The translations under genes were made by a program, and so were the position numbers. A DNA stretch of 64,000 nt from Nymphaea colorata (taxonomy: Eukaryota; Streptophyta; Magnoliopsida; Nymphaeales; Nymphaeaceae). Position 1 is the first letter of the stretch; each line of letters opens with the position of its first letter. The DNA is taken from assembly GCF_008831285.2 (NCBI RefSeq), contig NC_045145.1:682001-746000 (forward strand), given 5' to 3'. The notes beneath the pieces are model-generated. The model had not been told where the DNA came from. It saw nothing but the letters and a program-made list of their open reading frames with translations, and made no database searches. This document shows, piece after piece, positions 12,325 through 23,172 of this stretch.

Positions 12325-12761
12325 GGCCAGCTAAGTCACACGGGTGGGGTACGATACGGGTGCGGATATGGGGATAAAGGTGTGGACACAGCAATTTTCA
12401 TAATTTCGAGATACGTGGATTCGGTAAATATAATATTCTCAAAAATTATAAATTGAAAAAAATTATAAATTGAAAAAAATTATAAATTAATAGTTCACTC
12501 TTAAAGTTACAAGCAAAACATTGTTTATCAGAAAACACTGTTTATCAATATCATCATTATAGTCATCTATTAGAAAAACAGAAAAAAACCACAAGAAGTA
12601 AGGGAGAAGAGCTCAACCTAACTTAAAATCTGGTTTTCTTTGTGGTTCGGATTGGGTCTGATCAAGAGCCAATCCAAAACGTATCCATGCGGTATCCATG
12701 TCCGTATCTCTTTATCCCCGTATCGACATGGATACGACATATCTGTGTGACTTAGTTGGCC
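12325..12761. mobile_element. MITE with 17-bp inverted termini, inserted in copy A flank
   Basis: The 437-bp segment starts GGCCAGCTAAGTCACAC and ends GTGTGACTTAGTTGGCC, which are inverted repeats matching at 16 of 17 positions. The subterminal regions (GATACGGGTGCGGATATG versus CCGTATCGACATGGATACG) also pair loosely. The corresponding copy B flank (inverted, near 44,375) runs from GAATCGGCC straight into ACTTCAAGTC with no insertion. The segment is therefore a real insertion absent from the paralogue. The outer GGCC may be the target duplication or part of the terminus. It has no coding capacity. Confidence 0.8.
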
Positions 12762-13214
12762 CGTTGCTTCAAGTCTTCACCACGTCAATTTGATCCAGTC
12801 CACCTTTTTTAAAAAAAATTGTTTTTAGTTAGTTTTTTATGCTGTTTATTTATTTTTCAAAAAAATATATTTTTTCATATTTTATGCTGATTCACAAAGA
12901 AGTCGTTTAAATCACCGGATCGGCCGACAACACGGAAGTTTCAAGGCAACTTCATCCACTCGTTTGAGAAGCGGATTTTCACAATGTTGTCATCTGACCA
13001 TGTTGGCTATTTTGAGTCAATGGACGTTCATAAAGCACGAATGGCATGGTCATGGTCTGGCTGAAATGTTGGAAAAATCAGCATTTGAAACGAGCGGATG
13101 GAATTGCTTCCATGTGCTGGTTGTTAATCAGCACAAAATGTGAAAATTATATTCTTTTGAAAAATAAATAAACAACCTATAAAAGGTAACAAAACATGTG
13201 CTGATCAACTACTT
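12762..13214. other. Upstream flank of copy A; no gene
   Basis: Non-coding sequence with counterparts at 44,100-44,340 (inverted), 35,860-36,180 and 63,300-63,540 (inverted). Shared landmarks are TCGTTTAAATCA, CCACTCGTTTCAAAAG and the TTGAATATGAATGC run. Confidence 0.7.
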
Positions 13215-13312
13215 GGCCTTATTTTGTGTTGCTCCTTCACCTCGACTGTGGTTCTTGGCCAAAGGGAGACGCCCTCAGCCCTTGCTTGTCTGAGCAACCA
13301 TGGTGCATGAAG
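13215..13312 (+). pseudogene. Relic of an LRR kinase 5' end, upstream of copy A
   Basis: One frame reads CCSFTSTVVLGQRETPSALA then CLSN, which parallels the signal-peptide and linker region of copies A, B and C (FSSF-x-x-VVVLGQ-x-E-x-PSA-x-x-SLSN). Only about 30 codons are recognisable, and the reading is lost right after SLSN. A similar relic lies at 63,590-63,650 upstream of copy C. It is evidence of an older tandem copy of the gene start, not a working exon. Confidence 0.75.
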
Positions 13313-14121
13313 TTGAAAAAAAACATGAATCAATAAGCATTCATATTCAACACGGCCAGCCTCAACGTGTGAGTGTGACCTTGAAAAAATTCAGCTTTTG
13401 AAAGATCAAGTTGCCCTAACTCCAGTCCCATGATTTAGATGATGTAGTTGTGAATCAAAACAAAATGTTAAAAATTAGACTATTTTTAAACATAACTGAG
13501 CAAGGTATAAAAACTAATAAAAAAACAATAACAGGTGGACTGAATCAATTTCACATTAGGCGTTTCTTCACTCTTTTTTATTATCAAACTGCCTTTGTCC
13601 ACTTTCTAAGTCTTGTTTATTTGTTATCTATCTTTTTAATGTTGCCTTATTAGTTTCTCATTTATTTGATTTTTCTATGACCTATAAGTTTTTTTCTTTA
13701 TTTTTTCTAAAAATGTACCATATTTTTCTACTATTCGCATCTTTTTTGCTAAGCTCGTCATTTAGATAAACCTCTCCATTTAAAAAGTAACAATGATCTT
13801 TGTGAATATGGTCGAAACCCAGCCTTGGAATCTTAACAAAAAAAAAAAGTTCAAATTGAGAACTTGGATTTGTGACTGAATAGAGTGGAACACTGGTAAA
13901 GGAAAACAAGATAAGGGCGGCCAAGAAAAAGCCTCGTTGATGTAACAATTAGTCGTGCGGCTGGATTTGGAAGTGTGAAGCAATATGTTCCAAAGCAGTA
14001 GACCTGAGTCTTCTTCAATTTGTAAAGCAATACACAAATTTTATAAGTGAACCCACACACAAATTAAAGACCTAGCTTCTACTTCTTTTCGTACATGTTT
14101 TGCATAGAAAATTAGACAGGC
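13313..14121. other. Immediate upstream region of copy A
   Basis: Non-coding, with counterparts upstream of copy C (62,800-63,540) and copy B. An AAAAAAAAAAGT tract and TTCAAATTGAGAACTTGGA near 13,840-13,875 recur in inverted form near 63,000. I see no convincing TATA box, so I call no promoter. Confidence 0.55.
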
Positions 14122-16872
14122 ATGGCAAGCACCGGCCGGTCACCTCAGCCACTTGTGTTTCTCCTCCTTCACCTTGGTTGTGGTTCTCAGCCAAGGGGAG
14201 GTGTCCTCAGCCCTTGTTTCTCTGAGCAACGTGACTGATCAATTCGCATTGTTGTCTTTCAAATCCCATGTCACTAAAGACCCTTATAATGTGTTATCAA
14301 ATTGGAATTTCAACATCTCCTTCTACGACTGGACAGGAGTGTCATGCGGTCGTGGTCACACAGGGTCGTTGCTTTGAACCTCTCCGAAAAGGCACTCGAA
14401 GGTACTATCTCCCCATACATCAGCAATCTCTCCTTCTTACAGGTTCTTGATCTCTCGAAGGATAGTTTCCATGGTCACCTTTTCGAGCATTTTAGCCGTC
14501 TCCCTCTGTTAGACAATCTTTTTATAAGAAAAAACAATTTTGAGGGGTTGATCCTACAAACACTGAGCCATTGTCGAGGTCTCCAAATACTGTCAGCACA
14601 TGATAACCAATTCTATGGAAGCATCCCAAAGTTTCTAGGCGGTTTGTCAGAAATCAAGTGCTTCAACATTCTTGGTAATAGGCTCACCGACACCATTCCA
14701 GTTGCTTTGGCTAATCTCACAAAACTGGAGTGGTTTATTATCGGTCAAAATCAGATACAGGGGAACATTCCTCCTGAGTTGGGAAGCCTAACCCACTTGA
14801 TGGCCTTTATCGTGCAAATGAACAATGTCACTGGTACACTGCCTGAGAGCTTGTTTAACCTATCCGCTCTTGAGGATTTGAGTTTCATGTCCAATCAACT
14901 AACAGGGCATCTCCCAAAAGATGCAGGCCGCTTCCTGCCCAATCTCCAATGACTCTATATGGGATTTAGCAATTTTGATGGCCCTTTCCGAGCTTTTCTT
15001 TCTAATGCTACAAGACTTCAACTTCTTAGTGCAGAAAGGAGAAAATTTAGTGGTCCAATACCATTAGAATTAGGTAGTCTGTCACAACTCAGGTGCATTT
15101 CCCAATGGAGAAATATGTTGACCAATGTCCCTGGCAACCATGAGCTCTCCATTCTCACATCGTTCAGCAACTGTCGACTGCTAGAGGAAATTGTTCTGTC
15201 ACAAAACCTTCTGAATTGCACTCTTCCAGCCACTGTTGGAAACCTAACAACCACCTTGTCAAGACTTTACCTTTCATTTAATCTGATTAAAGGTACTATC
15301 CCATTGGCCGTAGCCAACTTGACCAAGTTAATTTCCTTATGTTTGAGTTCCAACAAAATAAAAGGGCTCATTCCACCAAATATAGGACAGATGCACAACT
15401 TACAAGAGTTGTATATTGATAACAATGCATTAGAATGCCCAATCCCGCAATCAATCTACCAATTGGTCCGCATGTATGTGTTTGCTGTTGAACGCAACAT
15501 GCTAATTGGTTCAATTTCAAGCTCTATAAACAATCTCACTAGTTTGCAACAGATGAGTCTACACTCAAACAATTTGTTACCAACACTACTGCCAGGTCTT
15601 TGTGAGTTGAAGTATTTGTTGGAGCTATACTTGCAAGACAACTCTTTCACTGGTCACCTGCCTCTGGATCTCGGGAATTTTTCCATGATGATTGACATGG
15701 ATATCTCTGCAAACAAGCTGAGTGGAGAGTTGTCTGCATCATTATCAAAGCTCCAAATGCTAAAGTATTTGAATCTGTCTCAGAACACATTCGATGGTCA
15801 CATTCCTGAACAACTTGATCACATGGCAAACATTGAAGCTATTGACCTTTCCGACAATAAGCTTTCGGGTGAGATACCAAAATCATTGGAGAAACTTCAA
15901 CACATCAAGGTCTTGGACTTGTCCTTCAATCTATTGGAAGGAGAGATTCCAAGTGGTGGAACGTTTGCAAACCTTTCTGCCTTCCTAGGGAACTATGCAC
16001 TATGTGGAGCACCCAAATTCCATGTCCATTGTGTTTAGACAAAAAAGAGAGAGGCAAAGTAAGAACAATGTGGCTAGAGTGATTGCTCCTTGCACAATTG
16101 GAGGCTCAGCACTTGTGGTCATTGTTTGCACACTCATTGGTATCTCATGCTATAGAAAGAGGGGGGATGTTGAAACATCCTGATGGCGTTGAAAGATTAC
16201 GAGGAATTACACTTTTAGTGATTTCTTACAGAGAGATATTGCATGCGACGAGCAACTTCAGTAATGCAAATTTTCTTGGGAATGGAAGCTTTGGTTCAGT
16301 GTACAAAGCAATTCTAGCATATGGAACTACTGTGGCAGTTAAGGTCCTTAATTTGGTATTTGAGGGAGCATCTACAAGTTTTGACATTGAGTGCACTGTC
16401 ATCCACCTAATCAGGTTCTGAAACCTTGTTAAAGTCATTACGTCCTGCTCTAGTACAGATTTCAAGGCTTTAGTTCTCCAATACATGCCCCTTGGAAGCC
16501 CAGAAGTCTGTCTACATTCGGGTGACCATCACTTGAATCTCTTACAGAGATTGGATATCATGATTGATGTGGCTTGTGCTGTAGAATATCTTCACCATGG
16601 TTACTCGGAAACTGTAGTTCATTGTGATCTGAAGGCAAGTAATGTGCTTCTTGATGAGAACATGACAGCATACGTCAGCGATTTTGGCATTGCAAAGATT
16701 CTAGTTGGTCTGAATTCTTCTACTCATACAGCTACCCTTGAAATCATCAGATACATTGCACCATGTAGTACTATCTCTTATTCTTTTGTCTTTTTATAAA
16801 TTTTGTGTCTAGAAGAAGTGTGAGTATTTTTGCCTGAAGAGGTGATGAGGTGAGATAAAGAGAGACAAAGAG

Positions 16873-17013
16873 AGAGTGGGTGGGTTTGCCTGTCCTAATG
16901 GACTCTCTCTTTCCCTCTCTCTCTCTATATATATATATAGAGAGAGAGAGTATATATAGAGAGAGAGAGAGGGAAAGAGAGAGTCCATTAGGACTGGCAA
17001 ACCCACCCACTCT
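16873..17013. repeat. Palindrome with 54-bp arms in the copy A intron
   Basis: The left arm (16,873-16,926) and right arm (16,960-17,013) are reverse complements with one mismatch in 54. They are separated by a TA/GA spacer of 33 bp that is itself largely self-complementary. The corresponding sequence in copy C (about 59,930-59,995) exists only once, so the arms arose by local inverted duplication in copy A. Such a sequence can form a cruciform or a long RNA hairpin. Confidence 0.92.
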
Positions 17014-17210
17014 ATATATATTCATTCATTCATTTATTTATATTGAAATAAGCTGACTAAGCTTTTTTTAAATTTTGCATGTTTTAAACATTGCAAAAAA
17101 ATGCATTGATGATAGCCGATGTTTTGACAACCGCTTTTAGCATTGAGACTGTTTTTAGGGTGTCATCAGTAACATAGGTAGCCAACTGATTTCAATTATA
17201 TATGTCTGTA

Positions 17211-17213
<3 letters not shown>

Positions 17214-17250
<37 letters not shown>
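17214..17250. repeat. (TA)n microsatellite
   Basis: A pure TA tract inside the copy A intron. Confidence 0.95.
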
Positions 17251-17253
<3 letters not shown>

Positions 17254-17900
17254 TGGTCCTGACTTATGTGGTTTAACTAATTATACTCTTCTGTGGTTTG
17301 CAATATGACATCAATAAATATATTAATTGATGTGAAAACACCCATGTCCATCTAATCTTCATGATTTTGTGGTTCACACGTAAAGACATGCACAAGTGGT
17401 TCCTAGCTCAATAATGCAAACGTCATTAATCAACTATTTTACATGGACAATTCTTGTTGATCACATGGCTTATGGTGTTTTATGCTAGTTTTTGCATTGT
17501 TTCGTGCTCATGTACACATCTGTTTTTCGCATGTCCTCAACAGACAAGAATCTTCAATTGATCTTCTTCTTTTAACAGAAGTTATAAACTTTTTTCCTTT
17601 CTTGTATAAAAGAATCCTAATCATAAATACCTTTCTACCTAATGGCTTAAGAATGGTCAACAATCGGCACTACTGAATAATTCACTCGATTTAGGAGCCA
17701 TTTAAGAGAACCTTGAGATAGATCACTGGAGAATTAGAAGGAAGATTAGTTTAGTTAGGCCTTTATATTGTGAAATCACTGCTTCATACAATTAATGAAA
17801 CTGGACAAATCTCACATGCCCCATAGAATAAATCTGGATGCATGTTTGAATTCTTTTAAGAGCACTTGAATATCAGATATATAGGACTTCAGTTCTAAAT

Positions 17901-18151
17901 AGACTTGGGCATCGGGCCAGACCAGTCCGATAAGAACAGGGTTCGGGCCGGCCTTATGTCCAAAATCCAAGCCCTGGCCCATCCTGGTTACATAAAAAAT
18001 ATTTTTTAATATAACATAAATTTTTTTAATATAAAATATATTTTAAATAACAAGATATGTATTATTAATAAAATAAAAATTAATATTTAAAAGTTATGAG
18101 AATGGATCGGGCCCCTTCGGGCTGACCCGGGCCGGCCCGATAACCATGTCT
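17901..18151. mobile_element. 251-bp Mutator-type MITE with 10-bp target duplication
   Basis: The element starts AGACTTGGGCATCGGGCC and ends GGCCCGATAACCATGTCT, imperfect inverted repeats. AGTTCTAAAT flanks it on both sides (17,891-17,900 and 18,152-18,161). In the two paralogous introns (near 51,975 and 58,615, inverted) AGTTCTAAAT occurs once and runs straight on to the next intron sequence, so they are empty sites. A 9-11 bp duplication fits the Mutator superfamily. The ends are GC-rich (GGGCCGGCC) with a very AT-rich middle. No coding capacity. Confidence 0.9.
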
Positions 18152-18724
18152 AGTTCTAAATCATAATCTTGTATTCTTTTTTAGATGTATATATGATAAT
18201 ACAACAAGAGAAAGGCAGGATTAGATGTTCAATTGATCTTAAGTCCATTAATTTCCAGGCCTCTTGCCGGAAACCAATTAGTGCAATTGTGTCATAGATG
18301 AGCATTAGCAAATTATATTGTGCTTGATAATCATGTCTAATATTGTTGAGTGGTCGAATTAGAATTTGGGATGGCCGGAAGGGTGTCAGCCAAAGTCGAT
18401 GTCTACAGCTACGGAATTCTGCTCCTTGAGATGTTTACAGGAAGAAAGCCTACTGATGAACAGTTTGATGGGGATTTTAGTTTGAGGCAATGGGTGACTG
18501 AAGCATTTCCTGTTGCAATTTCAGATGTCATTGACAGCCATCTTTTGAATGAAAGCAATACTACTCCAACTGAAAGATCAGCTGCTATGAATGAGCTGCT
18601 GGTAATGATAATGGAGTTAGGCTTGTCATGTTCAAATGTCTCTCCAAATGAGAGAATGGACATGAACGAAGTGGTTGTAGGGCTGAGAAGGATACGACAT
18701 AAGACAAAAATGATAGAAGGATAA

Positions 18725-20032
18725 CTCAAAATATATCCATAGATGCAATGAGATTTAATTCTGGGGCACGACCAGCCATTGGCTAAAATAGTTGGAGGTG
18801 GAAATGTAGTTTGATTGCTTTCATGAAAGCTCTCACTTGCAATGCTCAATTACAGTCGCGTAAAGGATTTAATAAAGATATGCTTAATATGCTTGGGTGT
18901 TCTATTCCTAAGGCATTTGAGTGACTAATCTTGTAGAATAACTCACATTTCCAGTGCAAGTTACGTGAAATAGGCTTGGAACTGAGTCCATTTTTGCAGT
19001 TTGTGCTTTGTTATAAGTAAGGACACCACTATAGCCATAGTTCACATAAATCCTTCCAATTTTCTAAATTTGATGTACTATATCCTCAGCACAATTTCTC
19101 AAACCTGCCAAAAAAATGCACAACAAGAAGAAAGAATGAAAATGAACAATTCCAGTAAGTTTTGGACTGAAGTCCAATTTTATCAAAAGAAAAGCCCTTG
19201 AATGAGGAGGATGATAATTATATGTTGTGAGCAACATTGTGTTATTGGAGCATGTTATATGTCATGGCCCTCTAACAAAGGACCATGTGTTATGGACTAA
19301 AAATGACCAAAAGACCAAAATGACCCTGTTAGTTAAATAGAAGACCCCTCCCCTACAAGCAAAAGTGAAACTTGGAAAATCTTCATTCTATTTCCTAGGA
19401 AGCGAATCCACCAATGCTGAAAGGAAGCTTGGTGTTATCTCAAAGAAAGTGATATCTTTAATCTTTTCAAGCATACAAAAATGCATGAATGTTGCTCACA
19501 ATTCAAAGCTTATGTTGAAGTATTGTGGAAGCATTGCAATATGTGTACCTCACTCAGCCTGATACTGCCTTGTGTGCAAATAAGGTTGTGTGCATCCCAA
19601 AATTTGTTTATGTTTTGTTTTTGAAGTGTATTAAAAATTATTTTTATTTTCAAAAGAGGAAGAAAGGGACTAGCCTGTTGGTATGAGGCTTGGTCATTCC
19701 TGACGTGTTGATCATGATGCATTTTATATTCACCCAAACATTATCTTCAACCTATATATGGTGTGGTACTTGATAAAGAAGTTAAAACTTTGTAAAGCAA
19801 GGGAAGGAAATTCTTTTTAAAGTAAAATATTTCATAAACCTTTGTCAAAACAGTTAGAGAGAGTGAGATAAAGATTTTTAAGAGAGACAACATATAGACA
19901 AAAAGTAATAATAAAAGAGCAAGAAATTTTGAGAGAAAATTAAGAAAGAGAGAAATAAAGATTTATAAGAGAGTGCAAATAAATAAAGATAAAAACTAAT
20001 AGAAGAGCAAGAGTTTTTATGAGAAAAATGTA

Positions 20033-20065
<33 letters not shown>

Positions 20066-20225
20066 TGTAAAGATTTTTAAGGGAGAGAAGAAATAGAGAA
20101 AGGAAAATTAGTAAAATAGAGATTTTAAAGAACAGTCAAGTGATATAAAGATTCTTAGAGAAAAAAGATAAATTGAGAAAGAGCGAAGAAAACAAGGAAA
20201 AAAATGGATCTAAAAACAAGTTATT
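18725..20225. repeat. 3' flank of copy A, shared with 50,040-51,415
   Basis: The sequence after the stop matches the inverted 3' flank of the exon 2 copy at 51.4 kb. It includes the GGTGTTATCTCAAAG run and, from about 19,850, a degenerate purine repeat (AAAGATTTTTAAGAGAGA units of 50-60 bp). It ends in GT and GA microsatellites near 20,030-20,065. I see no gene in it. Confidence 0.8.
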
Positions 20226-22539
20226 TTAACCCATCTTTTATTTGTATATAGAAATTAAGACTTAGGAGATAATTTTGAAAATTTCAACTTCAATATTTTA
20301 TGTAGCTGACAGAGGAACTTGGACTCATGAGAGAGCCTATGGTAAGTATCTATATCCTCCTTAGGGAGGACTTATTATTGAAATCCCTTTAAAAATAAGG
20401 TATATATATAGAGAGAGAGAGAGAAAGAGAGACAAAGTTGAAAATATTTCATTTATTATTGCAAAAAAGTATGTCTCTCCCACCATTGGGTGTGGGAGTG
20501 AGACTAACTTAAAAAAAAAAAACAACTATCAATAAAGAATGCTCCTCATGTTCTTAAATCTCGTTGGGAATAGACTCTTTTAAATGTGGATGACTCTTTA
20601 AAGGCCACTAATAGGACGGCCAATAGGTTTTTTATCAAGGCAATGAGGATCTAAATGATGTCAAAACTAATCATATAGATAATACGAAATTGCGTTTTAA
20701 CATCATCTATATATTCATAGTGTTTTTTCCTGTGTTAGACAAGCCGCAACTTCAAAATTCAACTTGCTATACATGCATTTTATATATTTGAAGGCATACA
20801 TTCAATGGAAGGTTAAAAGGACACATATCGTGCCTATTTGAATTTATCAAACAAACAAGACTTGGCTTCACCTTACTCATACTTCCAGTGCACTCAAATG
20901 TGGCTCCTGGCTTTGAGGAGGAAATTTCAAGAGCTGACCATGGAGAGATGATGAAGGGAAGATGTAGAGAAAATGAGATTACATACCTCGAGATGGTATA
21001 GTTCAAGAAGAGCTAAGTCCTTTACTTTAATCAAACAATGAAGCTTCCAAAATGAAAACTCTAACGTGTTGAAGAAGCTTTCCAAGGGTCTCCACGTACC
21101 ACCCTTTCTACTCATTGAAGACAAAGGTTGGAAAAGAAGGAGAATCCCAAGTTTTAAGATGAAGAACTGATCAAAGAGAGAGAGAAGAATAGATGAAGGA
21201 AGAAAGATAAAAAGGACTTCATAGCTCTTAGTTTGAGGGGCCAAGCAATTCCCCAAAGGTTAGTCATACCCAAGGATAAAGATGTGGGGGTATTTATAAA
21301 ATGAAATAGAGCCAAAATTCAACGTTTGAAAGTTTTTCAATTCCTCCATATTTCCTATGAATTTTTTAGTTTTTGAATTATTTTTATTTTTATTTTGTTC
21401 TTAAGTTTGACTTGTAGAGATTGGCTCTTAGCCCTGCAAACACCATTTGGAGGGGTTCACAGGGTTAAAGTCTACCCAAGAATAGCAAAACCTCTTTCCT
21501 CGAATCAATTTTTTACCAACAAAAGAGATTGTCAAGGTAGCAGACCCTATTCTGAGTGCACACTCAACGATAGCATTCAATAGCAGAGGGGGTGCCCTTT
21601 GAGCCCCCTGCCATCCCCAGGTAGGTCCACCCTAAAAAACCAAAAAGTTTGACAACAAAAATATGTAATACTTTTAAGAGGTAAAATATTCCTTTTACAA
21701 AACGGTCCCGCTCTATTTTTATGATTCCAGGCTTGTTTTCTATCTGGATCTAATTTTCTTGAATCAGAAGGGCCCAGATCGATGTCGAAGGTTGGATAAT
21801 TAATTAGGTGGTTGTTTAGGCTTGAAATATGGATTGTACATCCAGATTTGGATTTTACGAAGCTGAGTCGAATTGAAAAGTGAGGGGGAGCTTGCGAATG
21901 ATGTTGGGAATTGATTCTCGTGCTCGATTTCAAACATTTGAGCCTGAAATATTTTTTTTCTAGATTTTTGGTATTTTGATCTAATCTAGACCTGTGGACG
22001 ATTTTCTGAATCTATTTTCCTATTTTGGTCCTCATTTTGATTCTCGAGTCTATATGAGTTTTTGACCTTCGTTTTGGATCGAGGGCAGGATTTTGGATCT
22101 GGGGTTTGGATTTCGATATGGATCTAGATCTAAGTTATATTTTGGATCTAAAACTTTGAATTTGGATCTGAATTTGGATATAAGGCATAGTTTTAGATTT
22201 AGAGCTCAGTGTTAGATCCAGATTAGGATCTAGGGATCTATTTTTTATCTAAATTTGGTATTTGGATCCAGATCTGGATTTAAGGCTTGATTTTTGGATC
22301 TTGACTTGGGATTTTGGATTGGGTTTAGTTCTAGATTGCATGAATTTCACCCAAGATTGAGGTTGGGCTTGGGTTCAAAGTTTAGATTTAAATTCAGATG
22401 AGTTCCAAAATATAGTAAAAAACCAAATTAGAGGGTAATTGGATAAGAACTGCGATAAATTGAAGTATTTGAGACCCAAAATTGTTGAAAATAATTGTGA
22501 AAGCTTCTAGATATATATTATCCTTGAAAATTTGGGGGT
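20226..22539. other. No supported gene; GGATCTGGATTT-type tract
   Basis: From about 21,900 to 22,340 the text is a loose iteration of GGATCT, TTTGGAT and GATTTGG words, non-coding and compositionally biased. A (GA)n lies at 20,408-20,435. The remainder shows no gene, RNA or transposon end that I can recognise. Confidence 0.5.
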
Positions 22540-22718
22540 AATTACAAGGTTCAGCCAATTTATTAGGATCATGTAGAATCTGATGGGGACCTTTCAAGAT
22601 AATATTGAGATTCTTAAAAGCTACCATTCATAATGGTCTAATCTTCAAAGCTCAAACTATCCAAGAACAAAGAAATTCATATAAATATAGCGATGCAGAC
22701 AGGGCCAAATGCCCAAAT
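22540..22718 (+). mobile_element. Older Copia relic, left part (RT-RNase H boundary)
   Basis: One frame reads ILRFLKATIHNGLIFKAQ and then YSDADRAKCPN, matching the ILRYLKGT...YSDADWAGCPDD segment of plant Copia RNase H. A frame break precedes it and the sequence upstream decays. The reading continues at 28,160 on the far side of the young Copia element, which split it. Confidence 0.85.
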
Positions 22719-22770
22719 TGATAGAAATGTAGCACCAATATCTGTAACCCGAAAACAGCACTCAAGCAGG

Positions 22771-22809
<39 letters not shown>

Positions 22810-23172
22810 TGAAAACAAGAAGAAACTGAGGAGAAGAAGCCGTAGCCAAAATGGTTTGCACGGCCTCTATTTATAATCTCATTTTCAGAATTCTAAGAGT
22901 CTCCAATCGTAGAATCCTAGGAGATTTCACAAGCTCCAAGGACATTAATTACATCATAGAAACCTAAGAGACTTCACATATTACAAGGATATTAACTACA
23001 ACATAGAATCCTAGGAGACTTCCCATATAACAAGGATATTAACTATAACATAGAATCCTAGGAGACTCTTCACATGTTACAAGGACATTAAATATTTTAA
23101 CACATTCTACAAGGAGGTGGAATCCTAAGAGACTCCTCTTCAACGTGCTGGTGAAGGATTTATATTTTAACA
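22719..23172 (-). repeat. 3' LTR of the young Copia element
   Basis: 454 bp with TG...CA ends. A (GA)n run sits at 22,777-22,805, and four 47-bp repeats at about 22,908-23,096. The polyprotein stop codon lies just inside this LTR. Confidence 0.97.
22908..23096. repeat. Four 47-bp tandem repeats inside the 3' LTR
   Basis: Units begin at 22,908, 22,955, 23,002 and 23,049. Each carries TAGAA-CCTA-GAGA, then CA, then AAGGA-ATTAA. They differ from each other by a few bases but are the same between the two LTRs. Confidence 0.9.

Larger units (their letters stand above)
14122..18724 (+). pseudogene. LRR-XII receptor-like kinase pseudogene, copy A
   Basis: Two-exon gene relic. Exon 1 runs from the start codon homologous to copies B and C (MASTGRSP at 14,122) to about 16,766; exon 2 is 18,363-18,724. 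The order is signal peptide, N-cap (NVTDQFALLSFKSHV), about 20 LRRs, a transmembrane segment (IGGSALVVIVCTLIGISC), then a kinase with G-loop LGNGSFGSVYKA, VAVK, HCDLKASN and DFG. HCD marks a non-RD kinase of the Xa21/EFR/FLS2 class. Lesions: a frameshift after 14,145; another near 14,355; TGA at 14,950-14,952 where copy C has Gly; a one-base loss near 16,025 leading to TAG; a frame change near 16,165; TGA at 16,419; and loss of the GTIGYIAPE activation-segment motif. Exon 2 reads cleanly from FGMAGRVSAKVDVYSYGILL to a stop at 18,724. It cannot make a receptor. Intended role: pattern recognition at the plasma membrane. Confidence 0.93.

Noticed and set aside
14302-16038. Two adjacent 216- and 359-codon LRR frames as separate genes
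   Set aside because: They are in the same frame, separated by a single TGA where copy C has a sense codon, and form one pseudogene exon.
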